DNA from: Sphingomonas horti
GTDB lineage: Bacteria; Pseudomonadota; Alphaproteobacteria; Sphingomonadales; Sphingomonadaceae
DNA: 64,000 nt
Reading direction: 5' to 3'
Assembly (NCBI RefSeq): GCF_009753715.1
Contig: NZ_WQMS01000001.1
Coordinates: 476,520-540,519 of the forward strand
The notes beneath the pieces are model-generated. The model searched no databases. It was given only the letters and a program-made list of their open reading frames with translations, and had not been told where the DNA came from. Position numbers and translations under genes: made by a program. Below are positions 8,769 through 16,960 of the stretch, in pieces (the stretch's first letter is position 1; each line of letters starts with the position of its first letter).

Positions 8769-9770
8769 TCATATTGTCAGGAGGTCGTTGACATGGACGA
8801 GGCCGAGAAGCCGGCCGTCTTCGTCCGTGACCGGCATGACCAGCAGCCCGCCGGTCTCGCGCACGATCCCGAGCACGTCGCCGAGCGTCGCGCCCGGGCG
8901 TACGGTCACGGGATCGGCGCGCATGATCTCGCCGGCCGCCGCGCTGTAGAGATCGCGGCGGGCCTGGATATGGCGGCGAATGTCTCCGTCGACGATCAGG
9001 CCGAGCAGATTCCCGCCATGGTCGGTGACGCAGACCGCACCCATCCTTTTGGCCGACATCACGGCGAGCAGCTCGGCGATCGATGCCGAGGCGAGCACCA
9101 CCGGCAGGTCCGCGCCCATGCGCATGATGCCGGAAATCGGCACAAGCTGCCGGCCCAGCAGGCCCGCCGGATGCTGCCTCAGGAAATCCTCGCGCGAGGC
9201 GCCTCGAATCCGGCTTGCGGCGACCGCGATCGCGTCGCCGATCGCCATCTGCAGCGTGGTGCTGGCGGTCGGGGCGAGGCCGAGCCCGTCAGCTTCGGCG
9301 CGCACCGTCGCCGGCACCACGATCTCCGCGCGTGCGGCGATCGGCGAGTCGAGCCGGCCGACGATGCCGACGAGGCGGCAGCCGCGTTCCGCCAGCGACG
9401 GCAGGATGCGGAGAATCTCCTCGGTCGATCCGCTGTTGGAAAAGAGCAGCACGATCGAACCCGAGCCGACGGCGCCGAGATCGCCATGCGCGGCCTCCCC
9501 GGCATGGACGAAAAAGGCGGGAATCGCGAGGCTCGACAGGGTCGCCGCGACCTTGGCCGCGACAAGCCCGGACTTGCCGACTCCGACGCAGAAGACCGGC
9601 TGGTCGTGCGCGGCGATCAGCTCGGCTGCCCGCGCCGCGGCGGGCGCCACGGAGAGCTGGGCCTCGGCAATGGCCTCGCTTTCGGCCCGGAGGACGTTCG
9701 CGACGACCTCCTCGGACCGCGGCTCGCGGGCAAGAGCCGGCTTGATCGCACGGATCGCAGCGGACGTCAT
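8769..9770 (-). CDS. kdsD: KdsD/GutQ-type arabinose-5-phosphate isomerase (SIS + 2 CBS)
   Basis: 333 residues, standard length. Residues about 45-185 are a SIS sugar-isomerase domain (FCVGVGKSGLVAAKVAATLS, FFVHAGEAAHGDLG, VLLFSNSGSTEEI, PTASTTLQMAIGDAIAVA). Two CBS repeats follow (about 210-333; GAVCVTDHGGNLLGLIVDGD, then MRADPVTVRPGATLGDVL). It converts ribulose-5-phosphate to arabinose-5-phosphate, the substrate of KdsA two genes downstream. Its ATG overlaps the upstream glycosyltransferase stop by 4 bases (ATGA). The N-terminal extension before the SIS domain is ordinary. The call is firm; whether it is dedicated to capsule or to a general Kdo pathway cannot be told. Confidence 0.93.
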   Translation of the reverse strand: MTSAAIRAIKPALAREPRSEEVVANVLRAESEAIAEAQLSVAPAAARAAELIAAHDQPVFCVGVGKSGLVAAKVAATLSSLAIPAFFVHAGEAAHGDLGAVGSGSIVLLFSNSGSTEEILRILPSLAERGCRLVGIVGRLDSPIAARAEIVVPATVRAEADGLGLAPTASTTLQMAIGDAIAVAASRIRGASREDFLRQHPAGLLGRQLVPISGIMRMGADLPVVLASASIAELLAVMSAKRMGAVCVTDHGGNLLGLIVDGDIRRHIQARRDLYSAAAGEIMRADPVTVRPGATLGDVLGIVRETGGLLVMPVTDEDGRLLGLVHVNDLLTI

Positions 9771-10912
9771 TGCAAGCCTCCCATCGCGCGCTCGGCGCGG
9801 GCCATGCCGGCCTGCCAGCGGCTCGAATCGACGGCGCGCTCCAGCCTTTCGAACAGCGTTTCGGCGTCAAAATCCGGCGCCTGCGGATCGAACGCATTGT
9901 TCGCGAGGTGGTAGGCGGCGAAGAACAGCGCATCGTCGGGGCACGGCGCGCGCGCGCGGCCGGCGCCGAGATCGTCCACGAACGCGCCGACATCGCCATA
10001 GGCGTCGAGCCAGCCGGCTGAGCGGAAGCGGGTCGAGCGGCAGAGCGGCTTGCCCCAGAAGGCGGCAATCCCGAACGCCTTCGAATCACCCACGATCATG
10101 CCATCGCAGCTCCGCGCCACGGCCATGGTGGACAGGCCCTTGTCCAGCAGGCTGACCCGTCCCTGAAGCCCGGCAACCGTCTCGTGCAGTTCCCGCCGGT
10201 CGACGTGCAGATGGTTCAGCGGATGGTCCGTCACCATAAGGCGGACGTGATCGGGCAGCTGCGCCGCCAGCTCGGCCACAAGCCGGCTGTTCGGCGTCGG
10301 CCCGGGCCGGTGCATCAGGAAGAAATTCTCGGGATGCTCATATTCCAGAGGCATCAGGATCGTGATCCGCGGCTCGCCGCCGCCGGCCGGATCAACCGCA
10401 GGCTCGGCCGCGTTCGATGAGCGATGCCGCTCCCAGGCGGGCGCCAGCCAGGCGGCAAGCTCGTCCCGATGCCCTGCTTCAAGTGTCGGCATCACGCCGT
10501 GGTCGAACAGGTCGTCGGCGAGCCACACCAGGGTCGCGGGCAACTGGAAGGGCGCAACTCCCCCCTCCATCAGATAATGCACCCGACCCGGGAAATGTCG
10601 CGGGGTCTCGCGGTCGGCGCTGCGGCAAATGACGTGATCCGGCGCGATCTGGCCAACGAAGTCGATCAGCGGCTGAGGATTTCGCGGCGCGGTGCGCAGG
10701 CTCTGATGATCCGGGCCGCCGATGATATGCCAATGCACGTCGGGAAGGTTCGAGGCTCGCGCCAGCTGCTCGTTTCCGATCCCGGTTCCCGACCAGGGTT
10801 CCGGGGCCAGTATGTGGACCTCGGCCGCGCGGCCGGCCGCATCGATCATCGGCACCAGGATATGTTCGAACCACCAGGGCGTGACGACGGGGAGATAGAA
10901 GAGGATGCGCAT
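9767..10912 (-). CDS. Capsule-type (KpsC/KpsS-like) glycosyltransferase
   Basis: 381 residues, first gene of the Kdo operon. It starts with a Rossmann-like strand (MRILFYLPVVTPWWFEHILV). The C-terminal half has the layout of capsule polysaccharide transferases: ITILMPLEYEHPENFFLMHR, then LMVTDHPLN, and a nucleotide-sugar-site-like segment IVGDSKAFGIAAFWGKPLCR, comparable with the S-x-x-G-F-E-A-L-x-x-G-K-P-V signature of KpsC/KpsS beta-Kdo transferases. The three genes that follow it make arabinose-5-phosphate, Kdo-8-phosphate and a CMP-sugar, which fits an enzyme that consumes CMP-Kdo or a related acid. No signal peptide or membrane helix is evident, so it should act in the cytoplasm. The family match is by motif only. 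Confidence 0.65.
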   Translation of the reverse strand: MRILFYLPVVTPWWFEHILVPMIDAAGRAAEVHILAPEPWSGTGIGNEQLARASNLPDVHWHIIGGPDHQSLRTAPRNPQPLIDFVGQIAPDHVICRSADRETPRHFPGRVHYLMEGGVAPFQLPATLVWLADDLFDHGVMPTLEAGHRDELAAWLAPAWERHRSSNAAEPAVDPAGGGEPRITILMPLEYEHPENFFLMHRPGPTPNSRLVAELAAQLPDHVRLMVTDHPLNHLHVDRRELHETVAGLQGRVSLLDKGLSTMAVARSCDGMIVGDSKAFGIAAFWGKPLCRSTRFRSAGWLDAYGDVGAFVDDLGAGRARAPCPDDALFFAAYHLANNAFDPQAPDFDAETLFERLERAVDSSRWQAGMARAERAMGGLQ

Positions 10913-11154
10913 CTTGGGCAGCTCAGGGCGCGAGAACGGAATGAAACGGATTGTCCGGCAGCTGCCGCATGATTCTTCGATCCACCGTGCGAGTTCGGCC
11001 GGGGTTATCGAGAGCTAAGGTAAACAAAGAAATAACCATGGCTGCGATCGCGCCTTGGCAGCGATCACCAACCGGCCCGGAATGGCTTGCGCGCTACGAT
11101 CCCGGCCGGATCGGCGCAGCTGCCCCCGATGTCCCGCTCAAGCGCGCCGAATGA

Positions 11155-12228
11155 TCAGGGTCGCGCAGAATTCGCGTGAGCGGCGACCATCATCTCGCCA
11201 GCCAGGGCCGCTATGTCGCCGAAATCCAGGCTGTATGCTTCTTGCGGCGAATCATAGCCCTTGAGTGCCAACGCCAAGCATTCGATGCTTGCGGGCACGG
11301 CAACGGCAGGCCGCAACATGTCGATGCTTTCGCGACCGATGAGGACGCTGTGACCACAGGTCCGCGTGGCCGATTCCAGGCGGAACGCCTTGTTGACCGT
11401 GTCTCCGACCGCTGTGAAATCGGCGGCACCGATGCTCCCGAGATTTCCGATCGCCGCCAGACCGGAGTTCATGCCCACCCCAAACCGCACCGGCCCCGAC
11501 AGGCCGAATCGACTTTGCAGCGGGGCGACCAGTTCTTGCGTAGCCAATATCACGTCGAGAACGGCGGCAAAAACAGCATGATCCACTTCGCGGCGGTCGT
11601 GAACCCATAATGCCATGAAACAGTCGCCGATATATTTGTGGTACCAGGCGCGGCGGCGTCTCAACAGATCCGCGACGCCTCCGAAAAAAGTGGAGAGCAG
11701 CTTCGAGATCTTTTCTTCGCCGATTTCTCGCGCCAGCGCCGTATAGCCTCGAATGTCGATCACCAGGACCGTGACGAAGCTGGTCGTCATATAGGCCTGG
11801 GTTTCGCCGCCCCGGTTCGGTTCCACAACCGGAACCGGCGGAGCTTCCTGCTCAAACGTCAGCAGCTCTCCGCCAATCTTGATCAGGTCGCCATGCGAAA
11901 GCGCCACCGGCGCGCTGATCGGCAGCCCGTTCAACTGCGTGCCGTTGCGGCTTCCGACATCGGAGAGGAAGCAGATGCCCGAAATGTCGCGCCGGATCAT
12001 CGCATGTGTCCGGGAAATGCCGGCATCCGACAGGACGACGTCGTTTCCCGCGTCGCGACCGATCCGGCAAACGGACAGCGCCGTGATTGCACGGCGGGTT
12101 TCCGTTCCCGTCGGCCCAAACCGAATGAGCGGGTCCCTTTTGTCCATCCGCTTGAGTACCGGGTTGCTCGCCCGGACTGACCTCTTTGCTTCGACCAAGT
12201 CCGCGCCAAAATCCAGAGCGTCGTCCAT
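11155..12228 (-). CDS. FHA-domain class III adenylate/guanylate cyclase
   Basis: 357 residues. After about 40 residues comes a FHA domain (about 45-120; SVCRIGRDAGNDVVLSDAGI, SRTHAMIRR, DVGSRNGTQLNG), which binds phosphothreonine peptides. A class III cyclase domain follows (about 150-330). Its metal and catalytic segments are visible: TVLVIDIRGYTALAREIG (first metal Asp), KYIGDCFMALW (second metal Asp), GVGMNSGLAAIGNLGS and FTAVGDTVNKAFRLESATR (Asn and Arg). No membrane helix is present, so it is a soluble cyclase possibly switched by a phosphoprotein. The window contains a Ser/Thr kinase at 16957 that could supply such a signal; this is an inference. GGGGGGAG lies just before the ATG. It is transcribed alone. 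Confidence 0.85.
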   Translation of the reverse strand: MDDALDFGADLVEAKRSVRASNPVLKRMDKRDPLIRFGPTGTETRRAITALSVCRIGRDAGNDVVLSDAGISRTHAMIRRDISGICFLSDVGSRNGTQLNGLPISAPVALSHGDLIKIGGELLTFEQEAPPVPVVEPNRGGETQAYMTTSFVTVLVIDIRGYTALAREIGEEKISKLLSTFFGGVADLLRRRRAWYHKYIGDCFMALWVHDRREVDHAVFAAVLDVILATQELVAPLQSRFGLSGPVRFGVGMNSGLAAIGNLGSIGAADFTAVGDTVNKAFRLESATRTCGHSVLIGRESIDMLRPAVAVPASIECLALALKGYDSPQEAYSLDFGDIAALAGEMMVAAHANSARP

Positions 12229-12536
12229 TCTCCCCCCTCCGAACCGATCCGCCGGCGTGATCGGCCAAACGTCTACGGACTACAGGCATCGAAAAGGTCA
12301 AATCCGCCTGCAAATGCACTTGGCGCCCACAAACGACGGTCAAGGTCACGCCGCGTGTTCCGCCTTGCCGGCATAGCCATTGATCGATCCTTTGATGCAA
12401 GAGCGCTTGCCCGTTTCAGCTCTTTACCTCCCCCGGCTAGACTGACAGTCTCCCATCTTGCGCCGCGTTAGACCGGTCGCCTGGACGATAACCGACAGTT
12501 TCGGCGCGGAACGCCTGCTCTATTTCCGCGAGTCGC
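12229..12536. other. Intergenic region with a small dyad
   Basis: 308 bases between the cyclase gene and the 143-residue membrane protein gene. No convincing gene is seen. It must contain the cyclase promoter. At 12439-12451 there is a perfect 13-base dyad, AGACTG-A-CAGTCT, which could be a small operator, but it is short enough to be chance. No T-rich terminator was found. Confidence 0.4.
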
Positions 12537-12968
12537 CTAGAACCCGAATTTCTTGAGTCCTTCGAGCTTGTCGTCGATCCACGTTCGAAAGCCGTCGATC
12601 GAGCCGCCGCGACGGAACAACAACACCACAAATACGACAAGTGCAGCGATCGCGGCCGGCAGCGCCGCAAAATCGAGCGCGAGAAAGATTGTCCCGGCAG
12701 CAAGCGCGCCCAGCACCGGTACCAGAATGTCCTTTACATAGGGCCCGATGCCGCGCTGGACGGAATCGAACGAGCGTTCCGCCTCAGCCCCCGATCCCGA
12801 GCCTAGCTGAACCCGCGCAAGGGCAGTGTTCGAGGCCAATATCCCGTTGACCTTGCACCACAGCTGAAGCGCAACCTCGCGCGAAACGTCCATCGCCGCA
12901 CTGAACCATTGGACGAACCGCGCCTGGGCGGTCCGAAGCTGGGCGCCCTGGGCGTTTGCCGCGCTCAT
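12537..12968 (-). CDS. Small membrane protein of unknown function
   Basis: 143 residues. It has an amphipathic N-terminal half (AQLRTAQARFVQWFSAAMDV). Two adjacent hydrophobic stretches follow at about 80-118 (VKDILVPVLGALAAGTIFLA, then LPAAIAALVVFVVLLFRRGG) with a positively charged turn after them, so the C-terminal tail (FRTWIDDKLEGLKKFGF) is probably cytoplasmic. I do not recognise a family. It starts 21 bases after the stop of the OmpA-like gene on the same strand, so the two are likely co-transcribed. The GC-rich codon use matches its neighbours, so it looks native. Confidence 0.6.
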   Translation of the reverse strand: MSAANAQGAQLRTAQARFVQWFSAAMDVSREVALQLWCKVNGILASNTALARVQLGSGSGAEAERSFDSVQRGIGPYVKDILVPVLGALAAGTIFLALDFAALPAAIAALVVFVVLLFRRGGSIDGFRTWIDDKLEGLKKFGF

Positions 12969-12989
12969 GATGTGCCCGCCCCGCTCTGA

Positions 12990-13634
12990 TCAGTATTTGA
13001 CAATCTCGACCCGGCGATTGCTCGGGTCGGAGGCAGGCAGGCCATCGCGCGGATGATCGAAACCGTAACCGATAGCCTTGAGACGCGAGGGGGGCACGCC
13101 ATGCTCGGTCAAATAAGCGACCACGCTCTGCGCCCGACGACGCGACAGATCGAGGTTGCTGGCTCGCGAGCCGATGGAGTCGGTATGGCCCTCGATCACG
13201 AAGGTGCCTGCCGCCGCGGTGCTTTCCTGCAGCGTCTTGGCGAAGATATCCGCCTGCGCCATCGCCTCTGGCGTCAACTCCGCGGAGTTAAGGTCGAACG
13301 TCAGCCGCATATCGAGCGATCGGCGGGCCGGCCTTGCCACCGCATGCGGCGAACGAACGTCGCTGCTCGCCGTGCGCACCGCCTTGCCACGACGGGGCTC
13401 CGGAGCAGCCTGTCGGCTGACCGGCAAGGAAGCCGGGGTATCCGTCGCGGCCGCCCTATGCGCAGATGTGTTGATATTGGCGAGCGAGAACTTCTTCTCG
13501 GCTTCGACCTTGCAAACACCGGAAATGAAGCAGCGCGCTTCGTCTTCCGTGACTTTCTCTCCGCTCTGCGCAAATGCGTTCGCAGGAAGCGCCATCGCAC
13601 TGAGAGCGATCGAAACGGTGATGAGCGTCTTCAT
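12990..13634 (-). CDS. OmpA/MotB-domain periplasmic protein
   Basis: 214 residues with a signal peptide (MKTLITVSIALSAMALPANA, cleaved near FAQ). A short segment with two cysteines follows (RCFISGVCKVEAEKKF, likely a disulfide), then a basic linker. The OmpA C-terminal peptidoglycan-binding domain covers about 108-214 (DMRLTFDLNSAELTPEAMAQ, VIEGHTDSIGSRASNLDLSR, DPSNRRVEIVKY). The Asp and Arg that bind diaminopimelate in OmpA-like domains are present. It lacks a beta-barrel, so it should be a periplasmic peptidoglycan-associated protein. It leads a likely two-gene unit with the 143-residue membrane protein. A role in anchoring envelope machinery is possible but not shown. Confidence 0.8.
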   Translation of the reverse strand: MKTLITVSIALSAMALPANAFAQSGEKVTEDEARCFISGVCKVEAEKKFSLANINTSAHRAAATDTPASLPVSRQAAPEPRRGKAVRTASSDVRSPHAVARPARRSLDMRLTFDLNSAELTPEAMAQADIFAKTLQESTAAAGTFVIEGHTDSIGSRASNLDLSRRRAQSVVAYLTEHGVPPSRLKAIGYGFDHPRDGLPASDPSNRRVEIVKY

Positions 13635-13907
13635 GTTCCACCCTGCCTTGAAGACTATGCCGAGTCGCGAACGCCAACTCTACAGCTAAGCCACTCGAAC
13701 AACAAGCTTGCCGACCGGTTTTGCGTATCTCGCGTCCAAATCCGGGACTCCGGCGAGAGTCGCTGGCCGACCAACCTGTCTCTTCGTCTAATCTGCTTCG
13801 AGAGGATTCGTAGTGACGATTGTCACAGGATGAAAAAAAGACTTGGCCGAACTTGCCCGCATCAGGAAAATGGACAAGACTCGCACGATAGTCGGTGGGA
13901 GGGCAGG

Positions 13908-14759
13908 ATGGCAGAGGCGCGAAACCCCGCGACCAAAGCGGCGGCCATTCTCCCTGTGGCCGTGCTCGTCGCGGCCGTGATCATCTTCATCGTGCAATGG
14001 GGCTTCGGCCGACTTGTCCAGTCACCTTCGTTCGCACTCTGGTCAGCCGCGGCGCAGGAAAGTGCCTTTACCGGAACACTGTTCGGACTGCTGGCGCTCG
14101 CTGCGGGGCTCGGACTATGGCTGAACGACGGACGCGTCGCTGCGGGCCGGATGCCTTCCCTCGGCTTCCCTGCCGGCGCGGCGCTTGGAATCCTCGGCCT
14201 ATGGCTGTCGATCGAATTGTCGGCAATCGCGGGCGCATTGGGCGGCGGGACCCAGCAGAGCGGCGCAAGCCTTTTGCTGATCGGAGGGACAATCGTCACT
14301 CTATTTCAGACAAGTGTCGAGGAACTCTATTTCCGAGGATGGCTGCAACCGGTGCTACAATCCGGCTGGGGCCGATGGCCGGGACTGGCAGCAACAGCGA
14401 TTGCCTTTGCGGCCTTGCATTTCGTCAGCGGGGACTTTCATCCGATCAGCCTGCTCAACCTGTTCCTGGGCGGCCTCTGGTTTGGCCTCCTCGCCGACAA
14501 GTCGGGCGGACTGTTGCTGCCGATCGGCGCGCACTTCGGGTGGAACTGGGCAGAGGAGATGCTGTTCGGGGTCGCCCCGAATCCCGGATCGGGCAGCTTC
14601 GGCTCTCTGCTTGATTGGGAATTGGGAGGATCGCCATTGTGGGGTGGCTCCGCCGAAGGATTGAATTCGAGCGTTTCGGCAAGTTTCGCCCTGGCCGCGC
14701 TGATTGCCGCAACGCTCGGCTGGCGGCCGTCCCCTAATTTGTCTGCGCGGCGCGGCTGA
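13908..14759 (+). CDS. CPBP-family intramembrane metalloprotease
   Basis: 283 residues from the ATG at 13908, preceded by GGGAGG. About seven hydrophobic segments are spread over the length. The CPBP (CAAX protease/bacteriocin-processing) motifs are intact: EELYFRG (Glu138, Glu139, Arg143), the His171-Phe172 pair and HFGWN (His209, Asn213). Family members are membrane-embedded proteases, some giving self-immunity to bacteriocins. The substrate is unknown here. It is divergent from the OmpA-like gene across a 273-base region and converges on the M23 peptidase gene, overlapping its 3' end by 26 bases. Confidence 0.82.
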   Translation: MAEARNPATKAAAILPVAVLVAAVIIFIVQWGFGRLVQSPSFALWSAAAQESAFTGTLFGLLALAAGLGLWLNDGRVAAGRMPSLGFPAGAALGILGLWLSIELSAIAGALGGGTQQSGASLLLIGGTIVTLFQTSVEELYFRGWLQPVLQSGWGRWPGLAATAIAFAALHFVSGDFHPISLLNLFLGGLWFGLLADKSGGLLLPIGAHFGWNWAEEMLFGVAPNPGSGSFGSLLDWELGGSPLWGGSAEGLNSSVSASFALAALIAATLGWRPSPNLSARRG

Positions 14760-16071
14760 CGTCGATCCGGTCGCGGAGCTTTTCGAACGCGATCAGTTGC
14801 GCGCCTTCGAGCGTCTTTCCCGCTTCGGTCTGGATGCCAAGCGGATCGACTCGTTCGCCGTTGATATGAACTTCATAATGAAGATGCGGACCGGTCGAAC
14901 GCCCCGTCGTGCCGATCTCGCCGATCTGCTGGCCTTGCGAGACCCGCGCGCCCGGCGCGATCCCAGGAGCGAAGCGGTTCATGTGCAGATACAGGGTCTG
15001 CCAGCCATTATCATGCCGGAGCACGACAAGGTTGCCATTCGCCCCCTTGAAGGCGGCCCATTCGATAACGCCGCTGCCCGACGCGTAAATGGGCGTTCCG
15101 ATCGGGGCGGCGAAGTCGATGCCGCCATGCAACTTCATGAAATGCAGGATCGGGTGGAAGCGCAGGCCGAATTTCGAGGTCACCCGCGCACCGTCGACCG
15201 GCGTCCGCATCAACGCCCGCACGATGCTCCGCCCGCTCGAATCGAACCATTCGTCGGCGCCCCCGTCCGGGGCGAAGCGATAGACTGACGCCGATTTGCT
15301 TTCGGTGGTGAGCGAAGCGTAGAGCAGGATCGGAGCGCCGACCGCCTCGCCGGACGCGTTGACCGACTGGGCGTAGGCAACCTCAAACGCATCGCCAGCC
15401 GCCACCTCGCTCTGGAAGTTAAAGTCGAACGCGAGGGCCTTGGCGAAATCCGAGATGAGGCTGTTCGGAACGCCGACGGCCACGGCCGAGGAATAGAAGC
15501 TGTCGCCGTCCATGGTCCCGTGCTTGACCATGATGCGCCGGCTTAACTGCGCGGCGACATGGGACACCGACAGCGCCCCGTCGTGGGTGCGCTCAACAAC
15601 CACGCCCGAGCTGTCCCCGTTCGACGCCTCGAGCCGGTCGAGCCGCAGCCCGTCAGCCAGCTGAGTGAGCGTGAGCACCGCCCGGATATCACCGCTCTGG
15701 GCAAGCGCAGGGAGGGCGGCCGTGGCGACCTCCCGGGCAACCTCGGCCGGCACCCCTGAGACGGCCAGGGCCCGGGCCAGGTCGGAGCGCTGCGGCAGCA
15801 CAAGCGTACGCCGCACCTGGGTCGGGCCGGTGCTGGCCCGCGCGGGAGTGACCACGCTCGACGAGGCGAGCGGCTGCCCCTGAGGCACGCGGGAAAACCA
15901 GGCAAATGCGGCGCCGATCAACAGGATGAGCACCGCTGCGCCAAGGCCGGCATGAAGACCGGCCAGACCTGGCGGAAAACCGCCGTGCTGCACCCGCCCG
16001 CGCTCGGAGGACGGCGTCCAGCTCCTTGCCCACTCGCGGGGATCCCAGGAGTCTTCGACGACGCCGGCCAC
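14734..16071 (-). CDS. Membrane-anchored M23 (LytM) peptidoglycan peptidase
   Basis: 445 residues from a GTG at 16071 preceded by GAGGGG. A cytoplasmic head of about 40 residues precedes one membrane helix (about 41-62, AVLILLIGAAFAWFS). A long periplasmic region follows, resembling the LysM/OapA-like part of MepM-type enzymes (VLPQRSDLARALAVSGVPAE). The C-terminal M23 domain is complete: FGLRFHPILHFMKLHGGIDF has the first His and Asp of the zinc site, and STGPHLHYEVHING has the HxH. It should cleave cross-links in the periplasm. It is divergent from the T6SS phosphatase gene at 16196 (125-base gap), so a role in opening the wall for T6SS assembly is conceivable but unproven. Confidence 0.88.
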   Translation of the reverse strand: MAGVVEDSWDPREWARSWTPSSERGRVQHGGFPPGLAGLHAGLGAAVLILLIGAAFAWFSRVPQGQPLASSSVVTPARASTGPTQVRRTLVLPQRSDLARALAVSGVPAEVAREVATAALPALAQSGDIRAVLTLTQLADGLRLDRLEASNGDSSGVVVERTHDGALSVSHVAAQLSRRIMVKHGTMDGDSFYSSAVAVGVPNSLISDFAKALAFDFNFQSEVAAGDAFEVAYAQSVNASGEAVGAPILLYASLTTESKSASVYRFAPDGGADEWFDSSGRSIVRALMRTPVDGARVTSKFGLRFHPILHFMKLHGGIDFAAPIGTPIYASGSGVIEWAAFKGANGNLVVLRHDNGWQTLYLHMNRFAPGIAPGARVSQGQQIGEIGTTGRSTGPHLHYEVHINGERVDPLGIQTEAGKTLEGAQLIAFEKLRDRIDVSRAAQTN

Positions 16072-16195
16072 GTTCCGCCCCCTCGTTTCGATCGTCTTGC
16101 AATCATGCCGCCCGCGGTGACGGGACGCAACGCAGACAGAGCGTTGCAGGGCAAGGATTTTGAGCTACACCATATGCAAGCTAGGGGGAGCGCAG

Positions 16196-16960
16196 GTGAT
16201 ACCGCTCAAAACCGAGTGGCATGCGATGACCGACGTCGGCGCGGTCCGCGAAGTCAACGAAGACCGCTATCTGGCTTCCGAGACTCTGCGGCTCTGGGCG
16301 GTAGCGGACGGCATGGGGGGCATGTCGTGCGGCGACTGGGCAGCAGCGCGCGTCATCGATGCGCTGGCGGCGATCGAGCGCTCCGACGACCTGAACACGA
16401 TGGTAGCGAGCGCTGCCGCCGCCCTTGAAAAGGCGAACCGCGCAATCATCGATGAGTCCGAAGCGCGGGGGGAGCAAATGGGCACCACCGCAGTGGTCGC
16501 CGTGGTCCGCGACGACAGCTTCGGCGTCATCTGGGTGGGCGACAGCCGCGCCTATCTGGTCCGTGACCGTCGACTCCATCGTCTCACGCGCGATCACAGC
16601 CAAGTGCAGGAATTGGTCGATCACGGCCTGCTGGAGGAAGCGGCAGCAGCCACGCATCCGTTGCGTAATGTGCTGACGCGGGCGGTCGGGATCAGCGCGC
16701 CGCTGGACCTGGACATGGTGAGCGACACGCTGCGGCCCGACGACCTGCTGCTGCTGTGCAGCGATGGCCTTTATGGCGTGCTCGGCGAAGCGGAGATGGA
16801 GGCGATCATCAATGCCGCAGCCATCGAGGAGGCCGGAGAAGCGATGATCGCCCGCTGTCACGAACTGGGCGCTCCGGACAACATCACGATGGTCGCGATC
16901 ACCGCGACGGAACCGACACTGGTTCACTTCGGCGAGATCAATTCGAGGATCACCGGGTGA
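16196..16960 (+). CDS. pppA: PP2C-family Ser/Thr phosphatase of the T6SS (PppA/Stp1 type)
   Basis: 254 residues from the GTG at 16196, chosen because GGGGGA lies about 6 bases upstream and PppA-like proteins start about 10 residues before the first motif. A TTG at 16160 is the longer alternative. The PP2C metal-site motifs are present: TDVGAVREVNEDRY, WAVADGMGGMSCGDWAA, GTTAVVAVV, WVGDSRAYLVRD, LLLLCSDGLYG and GAPDNITMVAI. It should dephosphorylate proteins modified by the kinase encoded next. The kinase GTG start overlaps this stop by 4 bases, so the pair is translationally coupled. This opposing kinase/phosphatase pair is the known T6SS threonine-phosphorylation switch. Confidence 0.9.
   Translation: MIPLKTEWHAMTDVGAVREVNEDRYLASETLRLWAVADGMGGMSCGDWAAARVIDALAAIERSDDLNTMVASAAAALEKANRAIIDESEARGEQMGTTAVVAVVRDDSFGVIWVGDSRAYLVRDRRLHRLTRDHSQVQELVDHGLLEEAAAATHPLRNVLTRAVGISAPLDLDMVSDTLRPDDLLLLCSDGLYGVLGEAEMEAIINAAAIEEAGEAMIARCHELGAPDNITMVAITATEPTLVHFGEINSRITG

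Noticed and set aside
11038..11154. Possible 38-residue plus-strand gene in the gap after the glycosyltransferase gene
   Set aside because: No ribosome-binding site at proper distance and no recognisable feature.
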